NCBI GenBank assembly: GCA_963850425.1
Contig: CAWKLF010000005.1
Coordinates: forward strand, 570,371 to 634,370
Direction of reading: 5' to 3'
DNA from: Gp1-AA133 sp963850425
GTDB lineage: Bacteria; Acidobacteriota; Terriglobia; Terriglobales; Acidobacteriaceae
DNA: 64,000 bases
Position 1 is the first letter of the stretch, and every line of letters starts with the position of its first letter. A program made the translations under genes and the position numbers. The notes under the pieces are model-generated. The model was given only the letters and a program-made list of their open reading frames with translations, did no database searches and had not been told where the DNA came from. Positions 25,836 through 38,000 of the stretch are shown in pieces.

Positions 25836-27422
25836 ATGAGAAAGCCGTACCAGGTTTGGTTGCCCATTTTCCTGATGTGCCTCGCAACAGCAGTTGCCAA
25901 CGCGCAGTCGTTTCGAGTGCAGTGTCCAACCAGCACAATCACGCACCCCGTCGAGGCTAACAACAACTCGGAACCGGCGTACACCGGGCCGACGGTATTC
26001 AATACGGGTGCGAAAGGCTACTTGACGCCCGGTTCGCGCGTGAATGGGGCCATCAAGTGCCAACAGATTTCAGGCGGCGATGGGTACGCCACGATGGGCG
26101 ACGGAACACAGACTTACATGTTCTCGTTCGGACCGTTGTCGGGCCTGGCGAATATTGCCAAGGGTGAGCCTACTGGTGGCACAGAATTCCCGAGTGTCTT
26201 CAACACTGTTTTTTCGGGGACTCTGACGCCTGGTGACCCAGCCACGTCCGATGCGGCGACCTCAGGTCCAAACCCTCCGCCGGGCTTTACGTATAACGGC
26301 GCCGTCGGACTGGCACCCGACTTAAATAACGGCGGCGCGCTCGACGGGCACGTTGATGTCCGCCCGATCATGGACGTCGGTGTGATGAACGGCAATATCC
26401 CCGCCCCCCTCATGTCTCTGGACGAAGACGACGAATTTTTCCTCACCCTGACCAACGTCGGCATGATCATGCGGCCCGACTTGTTCGAGCAGCACACGGT
26501 TCACTTTCACGGATACCCGAACGCGTCGGGCTTCTATGACGGCGTGCCGGACGCTTCGGTCGCGATCAACATCGGCGGCAGCTTCACGTACTACTACCTG
26601 GCTCCGGATGCTGGGACCTACTTCTGGCACTGCCACATCACTCCTCCAGAGCATTTGCAGATGGGCATGGTTGGACAGATTTACGTGCGGCCGCGCCAGG
26701 ACCGAGTGCCCGTGGGCAACAGCCTATACGCCGCGCTGCAGTCACAGCAAGGTGATGCGCGAACGGCTTGCAATAGCGCAACCGAAATCCTGTGCAGCAA
26801 TCCGCTGCCTGTTGTGAATACCGGCGCAACGCGGGCGAGCAAAGGTAACTACGCCTACAACGACGGCGATGGTTCCACTTACTACGACGTCGAGTATCCC
26901 ATCCAGATTCACGGCTTCGATCCGAACTTCCACTTTGTTGGAATGACGTTTAACCCGGAAGCCTTTGTGGACATGAAGGACAAATACTTCCTACTCAACG
27001 GGCGGAGCTATCCGGACACGGTGATGCGGGGTCCGATGGCGACACAGTCGACGGATGGTGCCTTGCACTACTCACAGCCGCTGCCTTCGATCATCAACAT
27101 TCCCGCCGGCGGGAAAGCTCTGCTGCGAATCTCCGATCTGGACGTGACGGAGTTCCAGACTCTGGCCTCCTTGGGCATTCCGATGAAGGTCATTGCTCTC
27201 AACGCGAGGCTGCTTCGCGATCAGATGGGCAACAACATGTACTACAACACGAACTCGATCACGCTGGGCGGCGGCGAATCGCTCGATCTGATTCTGGACG
27301 CCAGCGATACCACCAAATATCCATCGGGTAGCGTGTTCTACCTGTACACCCCCAATCTTGATCACCTGTCCAACGACGCAGAGAACTTCGGCGGATTGAT
27401 GACCGAAGTACGGATCAATTAG
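25836..27422 (+). CDS. Secreted multicopper-oxidase-type protein carrying N-terminal-half copper motifs
   Basis: 528 residues with a signal peptide cut near 'VANAQS'. AAGGAGG lies 10 nt before the ATG. Around residue 223 is 'HTVHFHGYPNASGFYDGVPD' (copper motif 1, HxHG...DG), and around 264 'GTYFWHCHITPPEHLQMGM' (motif 2 position, with Cys, a second His and Met as in a type 1 copper site). The usual C-terminal motifs (HPxHxHG and final HCH) are missing; later His residues are scattered. The C-terminal half still looks like cupredoxin sheet. It is the first of three same-strand genes. Substrate is unknown; a metal or phenolic compound is possible. Confidence 0.85.
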   Translation: MRKPYQVWLPIFLMCLATAVANAQSFRVQCPTSTITHPVEANNNSEPAYTGPTVFNTGAKGYLTPGSRVNGAIKCQQISGGDGYATMGDGTQTYMFSFGPLSGLANIAKGEPTGGTEFPSVFNTVFSGTLTPGDPATSDAATSGPNPPPGFTYNGAVGLAPDLNNGGALDGHVDVRPIMDVGVMNGNIPAPLMSLDEDDEFFLTLTNVGMIMRPDLFEQHTVHFHGYPNASGFYDGVPDASVAINIGGSFTYYYLAPDAGTYFWHCHITPPEHLQMGMVGQIYVRPRQDRVPVGNSLYAALQSQQGDARTACNSATEILCSNPLPVVNTGATRASKGNYAYNDGDGSTYYDVEYPIQIHGFDPNFHFVGMTFNPEAFVDMKDKYFLLNGRSYPDTVMRGPMATQSTDGALHYSQPLPSIINIPAGGKALLRISDLDVTEFQTLASLGIPMKVIALNARLLRDQMGNNMYYNTNSITLGGGESLDLILDASDTTKYPSGSVFYLYTPNLDHLSNDAENFGGLMTEVRIN

Positions 27423-27432
27423 GAGCGCTGCC

Positions 27433-29025
27433 ATGAGGGCGAGGAACATGAAAAAAGCGATTTGGAAAACCAGACTTCTGGCGCCGATGGTGGCCACGGT
27501 TCTACTGCTGACCGCGAGCGCGTTTGCTGCGGCTCCGGGCATCAAGGGAACAAGCTTCAACTTGGCCGCGTCGGCCTCTTACATCACCCAGCCTGATGGA
27601 GCCATGGTGTACTCGTGGGGATACGGCTGCATGGATGGGGGCGCCACCGGCACTTTCGTGCCAGCGACTACAACCACTCCGTTCTGCAGCTTGATGCAGA
27701 TCCCGGGACCGACGATGGTCGTCACACAAGGTCAAAGCATCACGGTGACGCTAACCAACAGCCTGCCTGCAGCCGCAGGAAACACTTCGATCTTGTTTCC
27801 CGGCTTCCAGGTAACAGCAACCGGCGGAGTTGCTGGACTGTTGACAACAGAAGCGGCGCCCGGCGGCACGGTGACTTACACCTTTACAGCCACGACGGCT
27901 GGAACGCACGCGTACTACAGCGGTACGCAAGCTGATCTACAGGTGGAGATGGGATTGTATGGCTCCATCATCGTGCTGCCTTCGTCCATTCCTTCGGGAT
28001 GCACCGGCACCGGTACCCTGGCGGCGAAGAATCTGGTTGCGGAGTCTACCCATGGCGAGAGCGATTTTCGCCTCGCGGCTGCTGCTTACAACAATCCTCA
28101 TGCCTGCTACGACCGCGAATATCTGTTCCAGTTCTCTGAAATGGATCCGCGGATTCACAGCCAGGCACTGGCGCAGGTTAATGCAACGGTGGGCTGCGTC
28201 GCCGGAGCACCAGGGTGCAGTCTCGAGGTGGCGACCGAGCCATATGTCCCGGCTTACTTCATGATCAACGGCCGCTCGATGCCCGACGACATGGATAGCA
28301 ACTACGCGCAGCAGTATCCACACCAGCCCTATAACGGCAACCCGCACATGCATCCGGGCGAGCAGGTTCTGCTGCGAGTGATCGGACAGGGCCGGTGGCA
28401 ACATCCTTTCCACGAGCATGGCAACCACGTTCGCATCCTGGGTCGCGATGGCAATCTCATTACGGCTCCGGATAACACGAGCTTGGCGGGTCCTCTTCTT
28501 TTCACGACCACCACGACGCCCGGTCTGGCTTTCGATGGAATTTTCTACTGGACGGGCAAAGGCTTGAACTGGGATGCCTACGGGCACAATCCCTCGTCGT
28601 CCGATGCTCTGGCGAAGCTGACCTGCACCCCGGACACGAACGGGTACAACACTGGTGATCCCACCGCGATTAACTACTACGAGTGGTGCCAGGATCACAA
28701 CAAGCCGCTAGAAGTTGCACCTTTCGGCGACGTTGCCGGCAACGGACCAGCGACCCTGCCGGATTCCAACATTCTCACCAACGGTGCTTGGTATAGCGGC
28801 AGTCCTTACTTAGGGGCGAATGCGACGGTGCGCGCGGTGGGATCGACGGGTACGACCCCACCTTCGGGGACAGTTGCCAATGGGCCCACCAGCGAGGCGG
28901 CCTTCGCGTATATGTGGCACTCGCATAACGAGCGCGAGATCACCACTAACAATATTTTTCCCGGTGGAATGATGATGATGATGCTGGTTGACTCCCGGGA
29001 ATTTTTGATTGACGAGTCGAACTAA
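27433..29025 (+). CDS. Secreted multicopper-oxidase-type protein carrying C-terminal-half copper motifs
   Basis: 530 residues with a signal peptide ending near 'SAFAAA'. AGGAG precedes ATG 27433 (ATG 27448 also possible). In the first domain the copper motif is replaced: 'AGTHAYYSGTQ...MGLYGSIIV' lacks HxH. The C-terminal part has 'HPFHEHGNHVRIL' near 324 (motif 3) and 'YMWHSHNEREITTNN' near 495 (motif 4 position, Ser in place of the type 1 Cys), then 'FPGGMMMMMLV'. It lies 10 nt after the first protein gene, so the two are made together and their motifs are complementary. Confidence 0.85.
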   Translation: MRARNMKKAIWKTRLLAPMVATVLLLTASAFAAAPGIKGTSFNLAASASYITQPDGAMVYSWGYGCMDGGATGTFVPATTTTPFCSLMQIPGPTMVVTQGQSITVTLTNSLPAAAGNTSILFPGFQVTATGGVAGLLTTEAAPGGTVTYTFTATTAGTHAYYSGTQADLQVEMGLYGSIIVLPSSIPSGCTGTGTLAAKNLVAESTHGESDFRLAAAAYNNPHACYDREYLFQFSEMDPRIHSQALAQVNATVGCVAGAPGCSLEVATEPYVPAYFMINGRSMPDDMDSNYAQQYPHQPYNGNPHMHPGEQVLLRVIGQGRWQHPFHEHGNHVRILGRDGNLITAPDNTSLAGPLLFTTTTTPGLAFDGIFYWTGKGLNWDAYGHNPSSSDALAKLTCTPDTNGYNTGDPTAINYYEWCQDHNKPLEVAPFGDVAGNGPATLPDSNILTNGAWYSGSPYLGANATVRAVGSTGTTPPSGTVANGPTSEAAFAYMWHSHNEREITTNNIFPGGMMMMMLVDSREFLIDESN

Positions 29026-29043
29026 GTGAGGAGAAGAGCCCAA

Positions 29044-32000
29044 ATGCTATCCACTTATCTTAAGACTGTAAAGACAGCGATTCTGGCGATGTCTGTTCTC
29101 CTCCTGGGAGCCAGCGTTTCGTTCGCCGCGCAGAAGGTCAACCTCTCGGCGGATGCGAAGACATTCATCCTGCCCGATGGCACCAGCGTGCCGATGTGGG
29201 GATACACCTGCGGCGGCGCTGTTGGAGGCTCCACTGCAACTTGCGCAGCGGCAAATGGCGTGACGGCCTGGGCACCTGTGATCATCACCGTACCCAGCGG
29301 GCAGGATCTTGAGATTGATCTCACCAATAACCTGACGTTTGGAGGCAACAATATCCCAACGTCATTGGTCATCGTCGGACAGCTGGGCGGCGGTCTTGGT
29401 AACAGCGCCACCAGCAATCCCTCTCCCGATCATTCTGGCGCGCAGACGGCGACGTGGCCGGTCGTAGATCCGACCACGAGCGGCGCGCCGCCCTTACAGG
29501 GCAATCGCGTGCAATCTTTCTCGACGGAAGTGAAGGTAGGTCAAGGTGCTGTTCCTTTGACATGGAAAGCGCCGCGCCCCGGAACTTATTTACTCGAGTC
29601 GGGCACGCATCCGTCCATCCAAGGACCGATGGGTCTTTACGGGATCTTGGTGGTTACAACCGCGCCCTCGAGCGGAACCGCCGGGACCGCCTATCCGGCT
29701 GCCGGTACCATGCCCGCCATCACTTACAACGCGGAAATCCCGCTCCTGCTGAGTGAAATCGACCCGGTACAGAATTCCGCGGTGGATGCGGCAGTGAGGA
29801 CGGCAGGTTTCAGCGAAGCGGCCACTATCCCTGTCAATGCGACGGATCCGAACAATATTCATAAGTGCGTCGATCCGGTCAGCGGTTCCGTTCCTGCTTG
29901 CTATCCGCCGGTGGTGAACTACACACCTCTGTACTACCTGATCAATGGAGTTGCGTTCAACAAGGCCGTCGCCTCGGCCTCGCTGTTTAAGGCTGCCGCC
30001 GGCGTTGATTCGACTGGCACTCCCGTGACCACCGGCATCACCGGAAATATTCTGGTGCGCCTGGTGAATGCCGGACTGCACATGCACGTGCCTTCCATTG
30101 TCGGGCCGCTAACCGGCGCGGCTTCGACTCCAGGATTTTCGTTGATTGCAGAAGACGGCAACGTGTTGCCCGGCATTCCGCGCGTACAGAACGAAGTCTT
30201 CATGGCCGCAGGCAAGACCTACGACGTGATGGTAAACGCGCCCGTCTCTGGTTCCCTCGCGCTTCCCATCTATGACCGCGCGTTGGGCCTCTCGGGCAAC
30301 AGTACCGCTCGAGATGCCGGCATGCAGGCGTACATCAGCGTCAACGGCGCAGGGCTTCCCGCGTCTCCGGCGTTCGCTGCGGCTGCGGCTAACCCGGACA
30401 CGTATAACTCCGTTATCGCGGGCCAGACGGTCACGGTGTCGGATCCTGCCAAAGGCGTTATCGCAAACGACATCAATATCTCAGGTGTGCAGGTGGTGGC
30501 GGGATCGGTTACCGGCGGCACTCTCACGCTCAACACGAACGGCACATTTACGTTCGCTGCTAGCGCAAGCACAGGTTCTTTCAAGTATTGCGGCAACGGC
30601 GCGACTTCAGGAGCCGCCTGCACCACCGTGACTCTGGGCGGGGCGCCGATCGAAGCGGGCAGCGGCATTACCGTAAACGCCGACTCGTACACATCGGCGG
30701 TGGCTACCACCCTCAGCATCAAGGCTCCCGGCGTTCTTTTGAACGACAAGGATAGTGCTGGTTATCCGCTCACGGCGGTCCTGCAAGGCTCTTCTGGCGT
30801 CACGGTTTCGCTGGATGCCAATGGCGGTTTTCTTGCAACGGTTCCGGCACATAGCGGGCCAGTTACAGCCACGTTTACTTACAAGGCGAAGAACTCGCAG
30901 GGAACGCTAAGTGCCAACATGGCGACAGTGACTGTGACCTTCCCCACGCCCAGCAATGTCATGGTCACGCTCGTTGACGGCAAATCAAAAGCCGCGCTCG
31001 ATCCCCAGGACTACCGCTGGATCATCGAGGAAGATCGCACGTGGTATCAGAATCCCAATTGCACCACCAACCCTTTGCCAGCAGGATGCCCGGGGGCATC
31101 TTTGGGCATTCTTCCGGCGTATGGCACGAACTTCCACACGAGCCACATGCCGGTTGTCGCCGAAGGCTGCGTGGGATCGGTCTCTTGTGAACAGGGCCAG
31201 ACCGTTTTTGATCCCGTCACCAAGACACACGTCGCTGCAGCGTGCGACATCGGCAATGGCGTTTGCAGGGCCGCCACACACAAGACGGAAGTTAGCCCGG
31301 GCCAGGCGATTCTCGATCCGGCCAAGCGCTATTACCTGTCGGTTATGCCGGGCGATGCAATAAACGGGGATGGCCACGCCATGGGCGGCGCCGAATTGGT
31401 CTACGACGCAACCGCCAATACGTGGAAGCCTGTGAAAGTGATTGTCGAGCCCATGCCTCTTCCTACGGCGACGGTTTCGGCGTTTGTCTTCGAGGACGAC
31501 TTTCCTCTGAACGGCGAGCAGGATGCCGGGGGCGGTGTGGACGTACTGGCGCCCAACGAGCCTGGCCTTGGAGGGTTCCAGGTGCTGATCTACGACAACG
31601 TCGGCCAGTTCGGCGACCCTGCGGGACAGATGACTTACGACATGTTCAATATGCCGTTGTCTAACGCCCTGGCGGGAACGATCGATCCCGTCACGGGGTA
31701 CGACGCGTGCCCCATCTCGAAGAACGCGCGAACGGGGGTCGACGGCGTCACGAACGATAAGGGCATCACCGGCATGATTGTCACTTGCCCGTACTACGAG
31801 GCGGACGGCGTAACGCTGTCCGCGCTGGCCGGCCAGGCGGTCGTTCGCAATCTGCCTCCCGGTTTCTACGGAATCGAAGCAACGCCGTCCGCCGACCAGA
31901 TCGCACGGGGCGAGCAGTGGCTCCAGACCAATACCCTGGATGGCGGTTTTGCCCACGATTCGTTCATCAAGGCGAGTGAGCCAAGCTATTTCCAGGAATA

Positions 32001-35000
32001 CGGACCCGCCGGGTACCACGTTGCCATCGGCTTCGCCAACCCCAGAATCATCAACGGGCGCAAGGCGGGTGTCTGCGCTGCCCGCAGCGACTGCACCCAT
32101 ACAGTGAAGGGCAAGATTACGCTGGCGCACATGAGCCGTACGCCGGATGAAAGGCTGTACAGCAGCAGCACGAACGACGCCTACGCGTTCACTCAGACCT
32201 ACGTCAGCCTGGGCAGCCCCGACGGTGCCGATTTCGCGTTCACCCCCACCAACGATGATGGGACTTGGGAATTCGACAACATGCCCGGTGGCGATTGGCG
32301 CATTACGGTGTTCGACCAGTGGACCGACCTGATTCTGGACGGCTATACAACGCCGGTCCGTGTCGACCAGCCGGTCGTCAACATGGGAGATGTCGCGATT
32401 CACCAATGGAGAGCCGACCTTTACACCCGAACGTTCTTCGACAAAAACGGTGATGGCGTTTCGCAGGACAACGAACCGGGTCTCACGCTGGTGCCGATCA
32501 ACATCCGGTACCGCGACGGCAGCTTCTCTAACTTCAACAGCACGGACTTGAATGGCTTCGCCGGTTTCAACGAAGTCTTTCCGTTGTTCAACTGGTACGT
32601 GGTGGAAGCGGACACGACTCGTTACAAGAACACCGGGACGCATGTCGTCTATGACGCGGGAGGGCCCGTCGATGGATCGCCCGCGTGTGCCGTTGCAGGG
32701 GTTCCAACTTGCGGAAATTCCACGATCGGCAAGTTCCTGGCTCGAACGAAAGAAGATGTTTCGCTGCCCTCCGACCTGAGGGTTCCAGGCTCGGTGTATT
32801 GCGATAACGCGGACTGCAATGGCTTCTCGATCGCGAACGGGCCCGGGAGCAGCGCATCCTCGAATCTGTCCACCGGCCGCATCGATCCCCCTTGGGTTCT
32901 AAGTTACGGCTGGCAAGGATTCCTCGGTCAGTCCAATTTCCTGGAGTTCGGAAAGAAGCCCTTCGCGACGGGAGAAAACGGGGGTATTCGCGGCCATGTC
33001 GTTTACGCCTCCACGAGGCCATTCGACGACCCGACTCTTCTGCTCCAGCTTAGTTGGGAGCCCCTGGTTCCGGGCGTGACCATGAACTTATACCAGGAGG
33101 GGACGGCGCCGGATGGAAGCCGCTCTCTGACGCTGGTCGACACGACCCAAACCAGCAGCTGGGACGATTGGTCGCAGGGCTTCCGCGCCGATGGCAAGCC
33201 GAACATGAATTGCCCAGGACAGTCCACGTCCGACCCGTACTATTTCACGCTCTATAACCAGCCCAATCTCCTGAACCTGCAACAGGGAACGCCGACGGCA
33301 TTGCCGTACAATTCCCAGTTCAAATGCTACGACGGCATGCATAACTGGAACCAGCTCCAGCCGGCTCCCTACAACGGTTACTACCAGTTCCCCAGCGTTA
33401 CGACGAGAAACCCCCAGACGGGACAGCCGGCCGGAACGAATTGCACCATCTGCACGGAAAATCATGCCGCCGCCTCGACGGACTGGAACTACGGACAGCC
33501 CGTGCTCCCACCTGGCAAGTACGTGGTGGAAATGATTGTGCCCCCCGGCTATGAGTTGGTGAAGGAAGAGGACAAGAACATCCTGATGGGTGACAGTTAT
33601 ATTGCTCCGGCGACGCAGGAGTTTGCCGGTTTGGGCAACATCTTCATCCTTCCGGACCAGGCCTCGTTGGCCGCGGGCTACAACCCCGACAACTCCCAGA
33701 ATTCGACGACCGATCTTGGGGCCACTCCCCGCCATGAGGGCGATACCGGTAGCGTCGAGTCGTTCTGGCCGTGCGTCGGCACCGCCCGCGTCGTTCCCGA
33801 TTTCATGAGCCTCTTCCCGGGCTCCGCGCAGGTCGCTCCGTTCGCCGGAGCTACCCGCAATCTCTGCGACCGCAAGGAAGTTGTGCTCGAAGATCAATCG
33901 AGCGTTCTGGCGAAATTCTACGTCTACACATCCACTCACGTTGCCGGCCACATCACCGGTATCATCACCGACGATTTCACTGCGGAATTCGATCCGTTCT
34001 CGCCTGCTTTCGGCGAGAAGTTCCAGCCGCCGTACCTGCCCGTAGGAATTAGGGATTGGGCCGGAAACGAAGTGAGCCGTTATTACACGGACCAATGGGG
34101 AATCTTCAACGGCCTGGCTTATTCGAGCTGGGGAGTGAACCCGCCCGATCCGAGCGGTTTCGTGCCCCAAACGTTTGTCATGTGCATGAATGACCGGGGC
34201 GACAACGTTGCTGCGGATCCTTTATATAACGACAGCTACAGTCAGTTCTGCTACGAGTGGCCGGTTATGCCGGGCGAAACTTCGTACCTCGACACGCCTG
34301 TCGTTCCCAACACTGCTTTTGCTGAAGGTTACAACCATCCGGACTGCGACTACCCGGACCTCACGCCGGCCATCAGCCAGGTCAACAGTCAGGACGGCAT
34401 TGGACCGTGGGTCAGCCAGTCTGGCCATACCCTCACAATTACCGCGCTAGGCGACCAGCAGGTAAACAACTACGGGTTCTCAGGGCCATCGGCATCGACG
34501 GCACCCTTCAATCAGAAAACCGTCAAAAAGCACTATGGTTTTGGTGCCACCCAAGGAAGCGGGAAGGTCACCATCGGTGGTGTGAACGCGACCGTCAACA
34601 GCTGGAGCGACACTCAGGTCGTGGTGGCCGTTCCTTCGGGGGTGCCGCAGTGCGCGATGCAGCAGCAGGCGCAATACGGAGGCACCACTGCTCGATGCGG
34701 CGAACTCGTTATTACAGCTGGCAACGGGAAACAGTCTATCGACGCGATCACGGTGACCGTCGGCGGCAAATCGCCGACACGGCTTAGCGGCGGACAAACG
34801 ATTCAGTCGGCTATCGATGCCGCCGCGCCCGGCGACCTCATCATCGTTCCTCCCGGCAGCTACAAAGAGCTGCTGATCATGTGGAAGCCGGTACGGCTGC
34901 AAGGCGTCGGGGCGGTTTCCTCGATCATCAATGGCGACACCCATCCGGCCGGCGTCATCGATCCATGGCGGCGGCAGATCAACTGTCTGTTTGGATTGGC

Positions 35001-38000
35001 GCTCAACGGCCAGCCATACACGAACACAAATCCAACCCATCCGGGAACGAATCCGTACGATGGGGACGGGAACTACAGTTGTCCGGGAACAGGCTGGAAT
35101 TACTTTGCGGCCCAACCCAACGCACCTCAGGTCGATCGGATACCTTTGGAAGGTATTCTTGGGTGGGACACGACGGTGAACGGCAACCTTGCGGAACTGC
35201 TGCAAGAGCCTTCATTGATGGGAGCATACGAGGGCGCCGGAATAACGGTTCTCTCGAAGGGTGTGCGTGCTCCGGCGAGCACAGATGTCTTTGGGATTGG
35301 AAGCGAGGCCGCCTTCCCGGATGGCACAAGGCTACTTACCGGCAGTCAGAACGATTGCGGGCGTGGCGCGCCGGGAGACCGTCGCGGCTATGTTGCCAAT
35401 CCATTCCCCAGCAACTTCCAATGTAACCCGTCACGTATTGACGGCATTGGAATCACGAACAGTTCCCAGGGCGGTGGCGGCATCTACGTCCACGGCTGGG
35501 GGCACAACATTGAAATCTCCAACAACCGAGTCCACAACAACAACGGAACCATGACTGGCGGCATCCAGGTCGGCCAGGGCGAATTCGGAGAAGGCTACAT
35601 TAATGGTGACGCGACCGCCGTACCTCCCGGCTCGTGCGAAACCAGTAACGTCAACAATGTACAGTTGCCTTACTGCTTCAACACGCACGTGAACGTGCAC
35701 AACAATTCAGTGACCTTGAATTCCTCGACGGGCGACGAACTGTTTACGTCCACGCCGGCGGGGGCAGGCGCCGTCACCTTCTGTCACGGCTCCGATTACT
35801 ACAAATTCAACAACAACTGGATTTGCGGAAACATGAGCAGCGGGGATGGAGGCGGTGTCGCCCAAATCGGATTCAGCAAGAACGGCGATATCGAGCACAA
35901 CGCCTTCCTGTTCAATCAGACCACGAACCCCACGATTCCCACCAGCGGCGGCGGCCTGATAATTATGGGCGCTGCCCCGGATGGCGTCACCACGGGCGGG
36001 CTAGAATGTGGCAGCGTCAACGACGAGGATTGCGTTCCCGGGTTGCCTGACGGGATTGGGCCGGGTCTGGTGATCAACGCCAACCTCTTTATGGGGAACG
36101 CGGCCGAAGCAGGGTCCGGTGGCGGCATCCGATTCCAAAATGTTAACGGAACGGAAGTATCCCGGTTCCCGACGCAGCCAAACCAGTGGTACGAAGTCAA
36201 TGTCACCAACAACATCATCGCCAACAACGTTGCCGGATGGGATGGCGGCGGTGTATCGCTGCTCGATTCCTTGAAGGTGAATTTGATCAACAACACGATC
36301 GTGTCCAACGACACGACCGCTTCGTCGGGGACGCTCTTCAATGCCTACTTTGCTCCGTTGGGCAGCGATCAGGCCCCGCCCACAGCGACGTGCACCAATG
36401 GGGCGGCCGGGGCGTGCACCGCGTCCACGCCTCAACCTGCCGGCGTCGCGGCTTCGCCGAACAGTTCGCAAATGAGTGCGTCTCTCCCTGCGCACATGGT
36501 GTGCCCTGCGGGCCATTCGCACGTGTCGAATCCTCTGAATCCCCAGTCGGTTCTAGACGGCGATTGCCGACATGCCTCATTCCCGATTCTGTATAACAAC
36601 CTGATCTGGCAGAATCGTTCATTCCATCTCGAAGTCGGCGCCACTAGCGGTACGTATCTGCAGTCGATCGTGACGCTGCAACCCTCGCTGAACCAACCCA
36701 GCAGCGGTGCCACCATGGCCAATGGCAGCGGTACGATCGTGACTGGTGGGACCGGTGCTTGCGTCAACGGCGCAAGCTACTGGGACATCGGTCTGCGGGG
36801 CGATACCGGACCGACGAACCACAGTTCCGGCGTCACTTTCCAGCCGGTGTCGTCGGTTTTGACGAGCTTGGCGGGCGGTTACACTGGCAACCACAACTCG
36901 GCCAGCAACCCGACCGTTGTTCAGCAGTACTGCAATGGCTCGCGCATGCCACCGGAGTTCGCCAGCGGTGGCTACCAGGTACCGCCGGGAACCAATGAAG
37001 GAACGGTGCCGGTGCCGGTCTTCAGCCTGCTCGCGGGCGCGACGGTCGACGAGGGCAACAACTGGGTCAACATGAAGTGGGGCCCGCTGGCGCTCACGAA
37101 CCCGGTGACGAACGGTACGCTGGGTAACTACGCCTTGGCGAACCATTCGCCCGCGATCGACTACATCGGTTCGACGGGCAGCACGTACAACGCAGCGCCG
37201 ACGACCGACTTCTTCGGAAACGCCCGCAAGACAGCAGGCAATCCCTGCGTTGACGTGGGCGCGGTCGACATCTCGGCTGGCACCGTCTGTGGTGGCAGCA
37301 CGCCCACTGCGAGCGTCAGCGGCGATGGCGGCTTCGGTACTTGGGCGGTAGGCACGACCAGTAATGTGCACACCTTTACCGTGACGAACACGGGCGGGGT
37401 CGCGCTAGCTGGCGGGACCTTCACCCTGGGTGGCGGTACACCGCAACCGTTTACGCGTGCTACAACCGCGCAGGGTGGCGCTGGCACGTGCAGCGCAACT
37501 CTGGCTGCGGGCGCTTCCTGCACCTACAACGTGGTGTTTACTCCAGGTACGGCAGTTTCGTTCAGCCGGACCCTGACGGTGAGCTACACGGGTGCCACGA
37601 TGTCGGGTTCGCCAGTCACCCTGACGGCCACCGGAGTAATTAATCGTGCAACAGTCTCGATCTCGCCGAATCCCTCGACCATAGTGTTGTCCTCAGGACA
37701 ACTCAGTGGAACCGAAACAGTAACTCTGACGAATATCGCGCCGACTGGCGGTGCTCAGGCTGCCGTCACCAACGTGAGCGTCTCCGGTGGCTCGCTCATC
37801 GACTACTTCTTCAATGCAGTGAGCGGGCAAGACAACTGCACGGGAGCGGTCTTGGCACCAGGCGGAAGCTGCACAGTAGGTGTGCGTTTCACTAACGTGT
37901 TCGCAACTCGTAACGGGTCGAACAGAACAGGAACGATCCGGTTTACTGACAATGCGAATGGTAGCCCGCAGTCTGGTCAGTTGATCGGTCAAGCCCATTA

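Noticed and set aside
30985..34170. Long minus-strand open frames inside the giant gene (552 and 360 codons)
   Set aside because: They mirror the high-GC coding strand, have no domain signals, and the plus-strand domains are clear.
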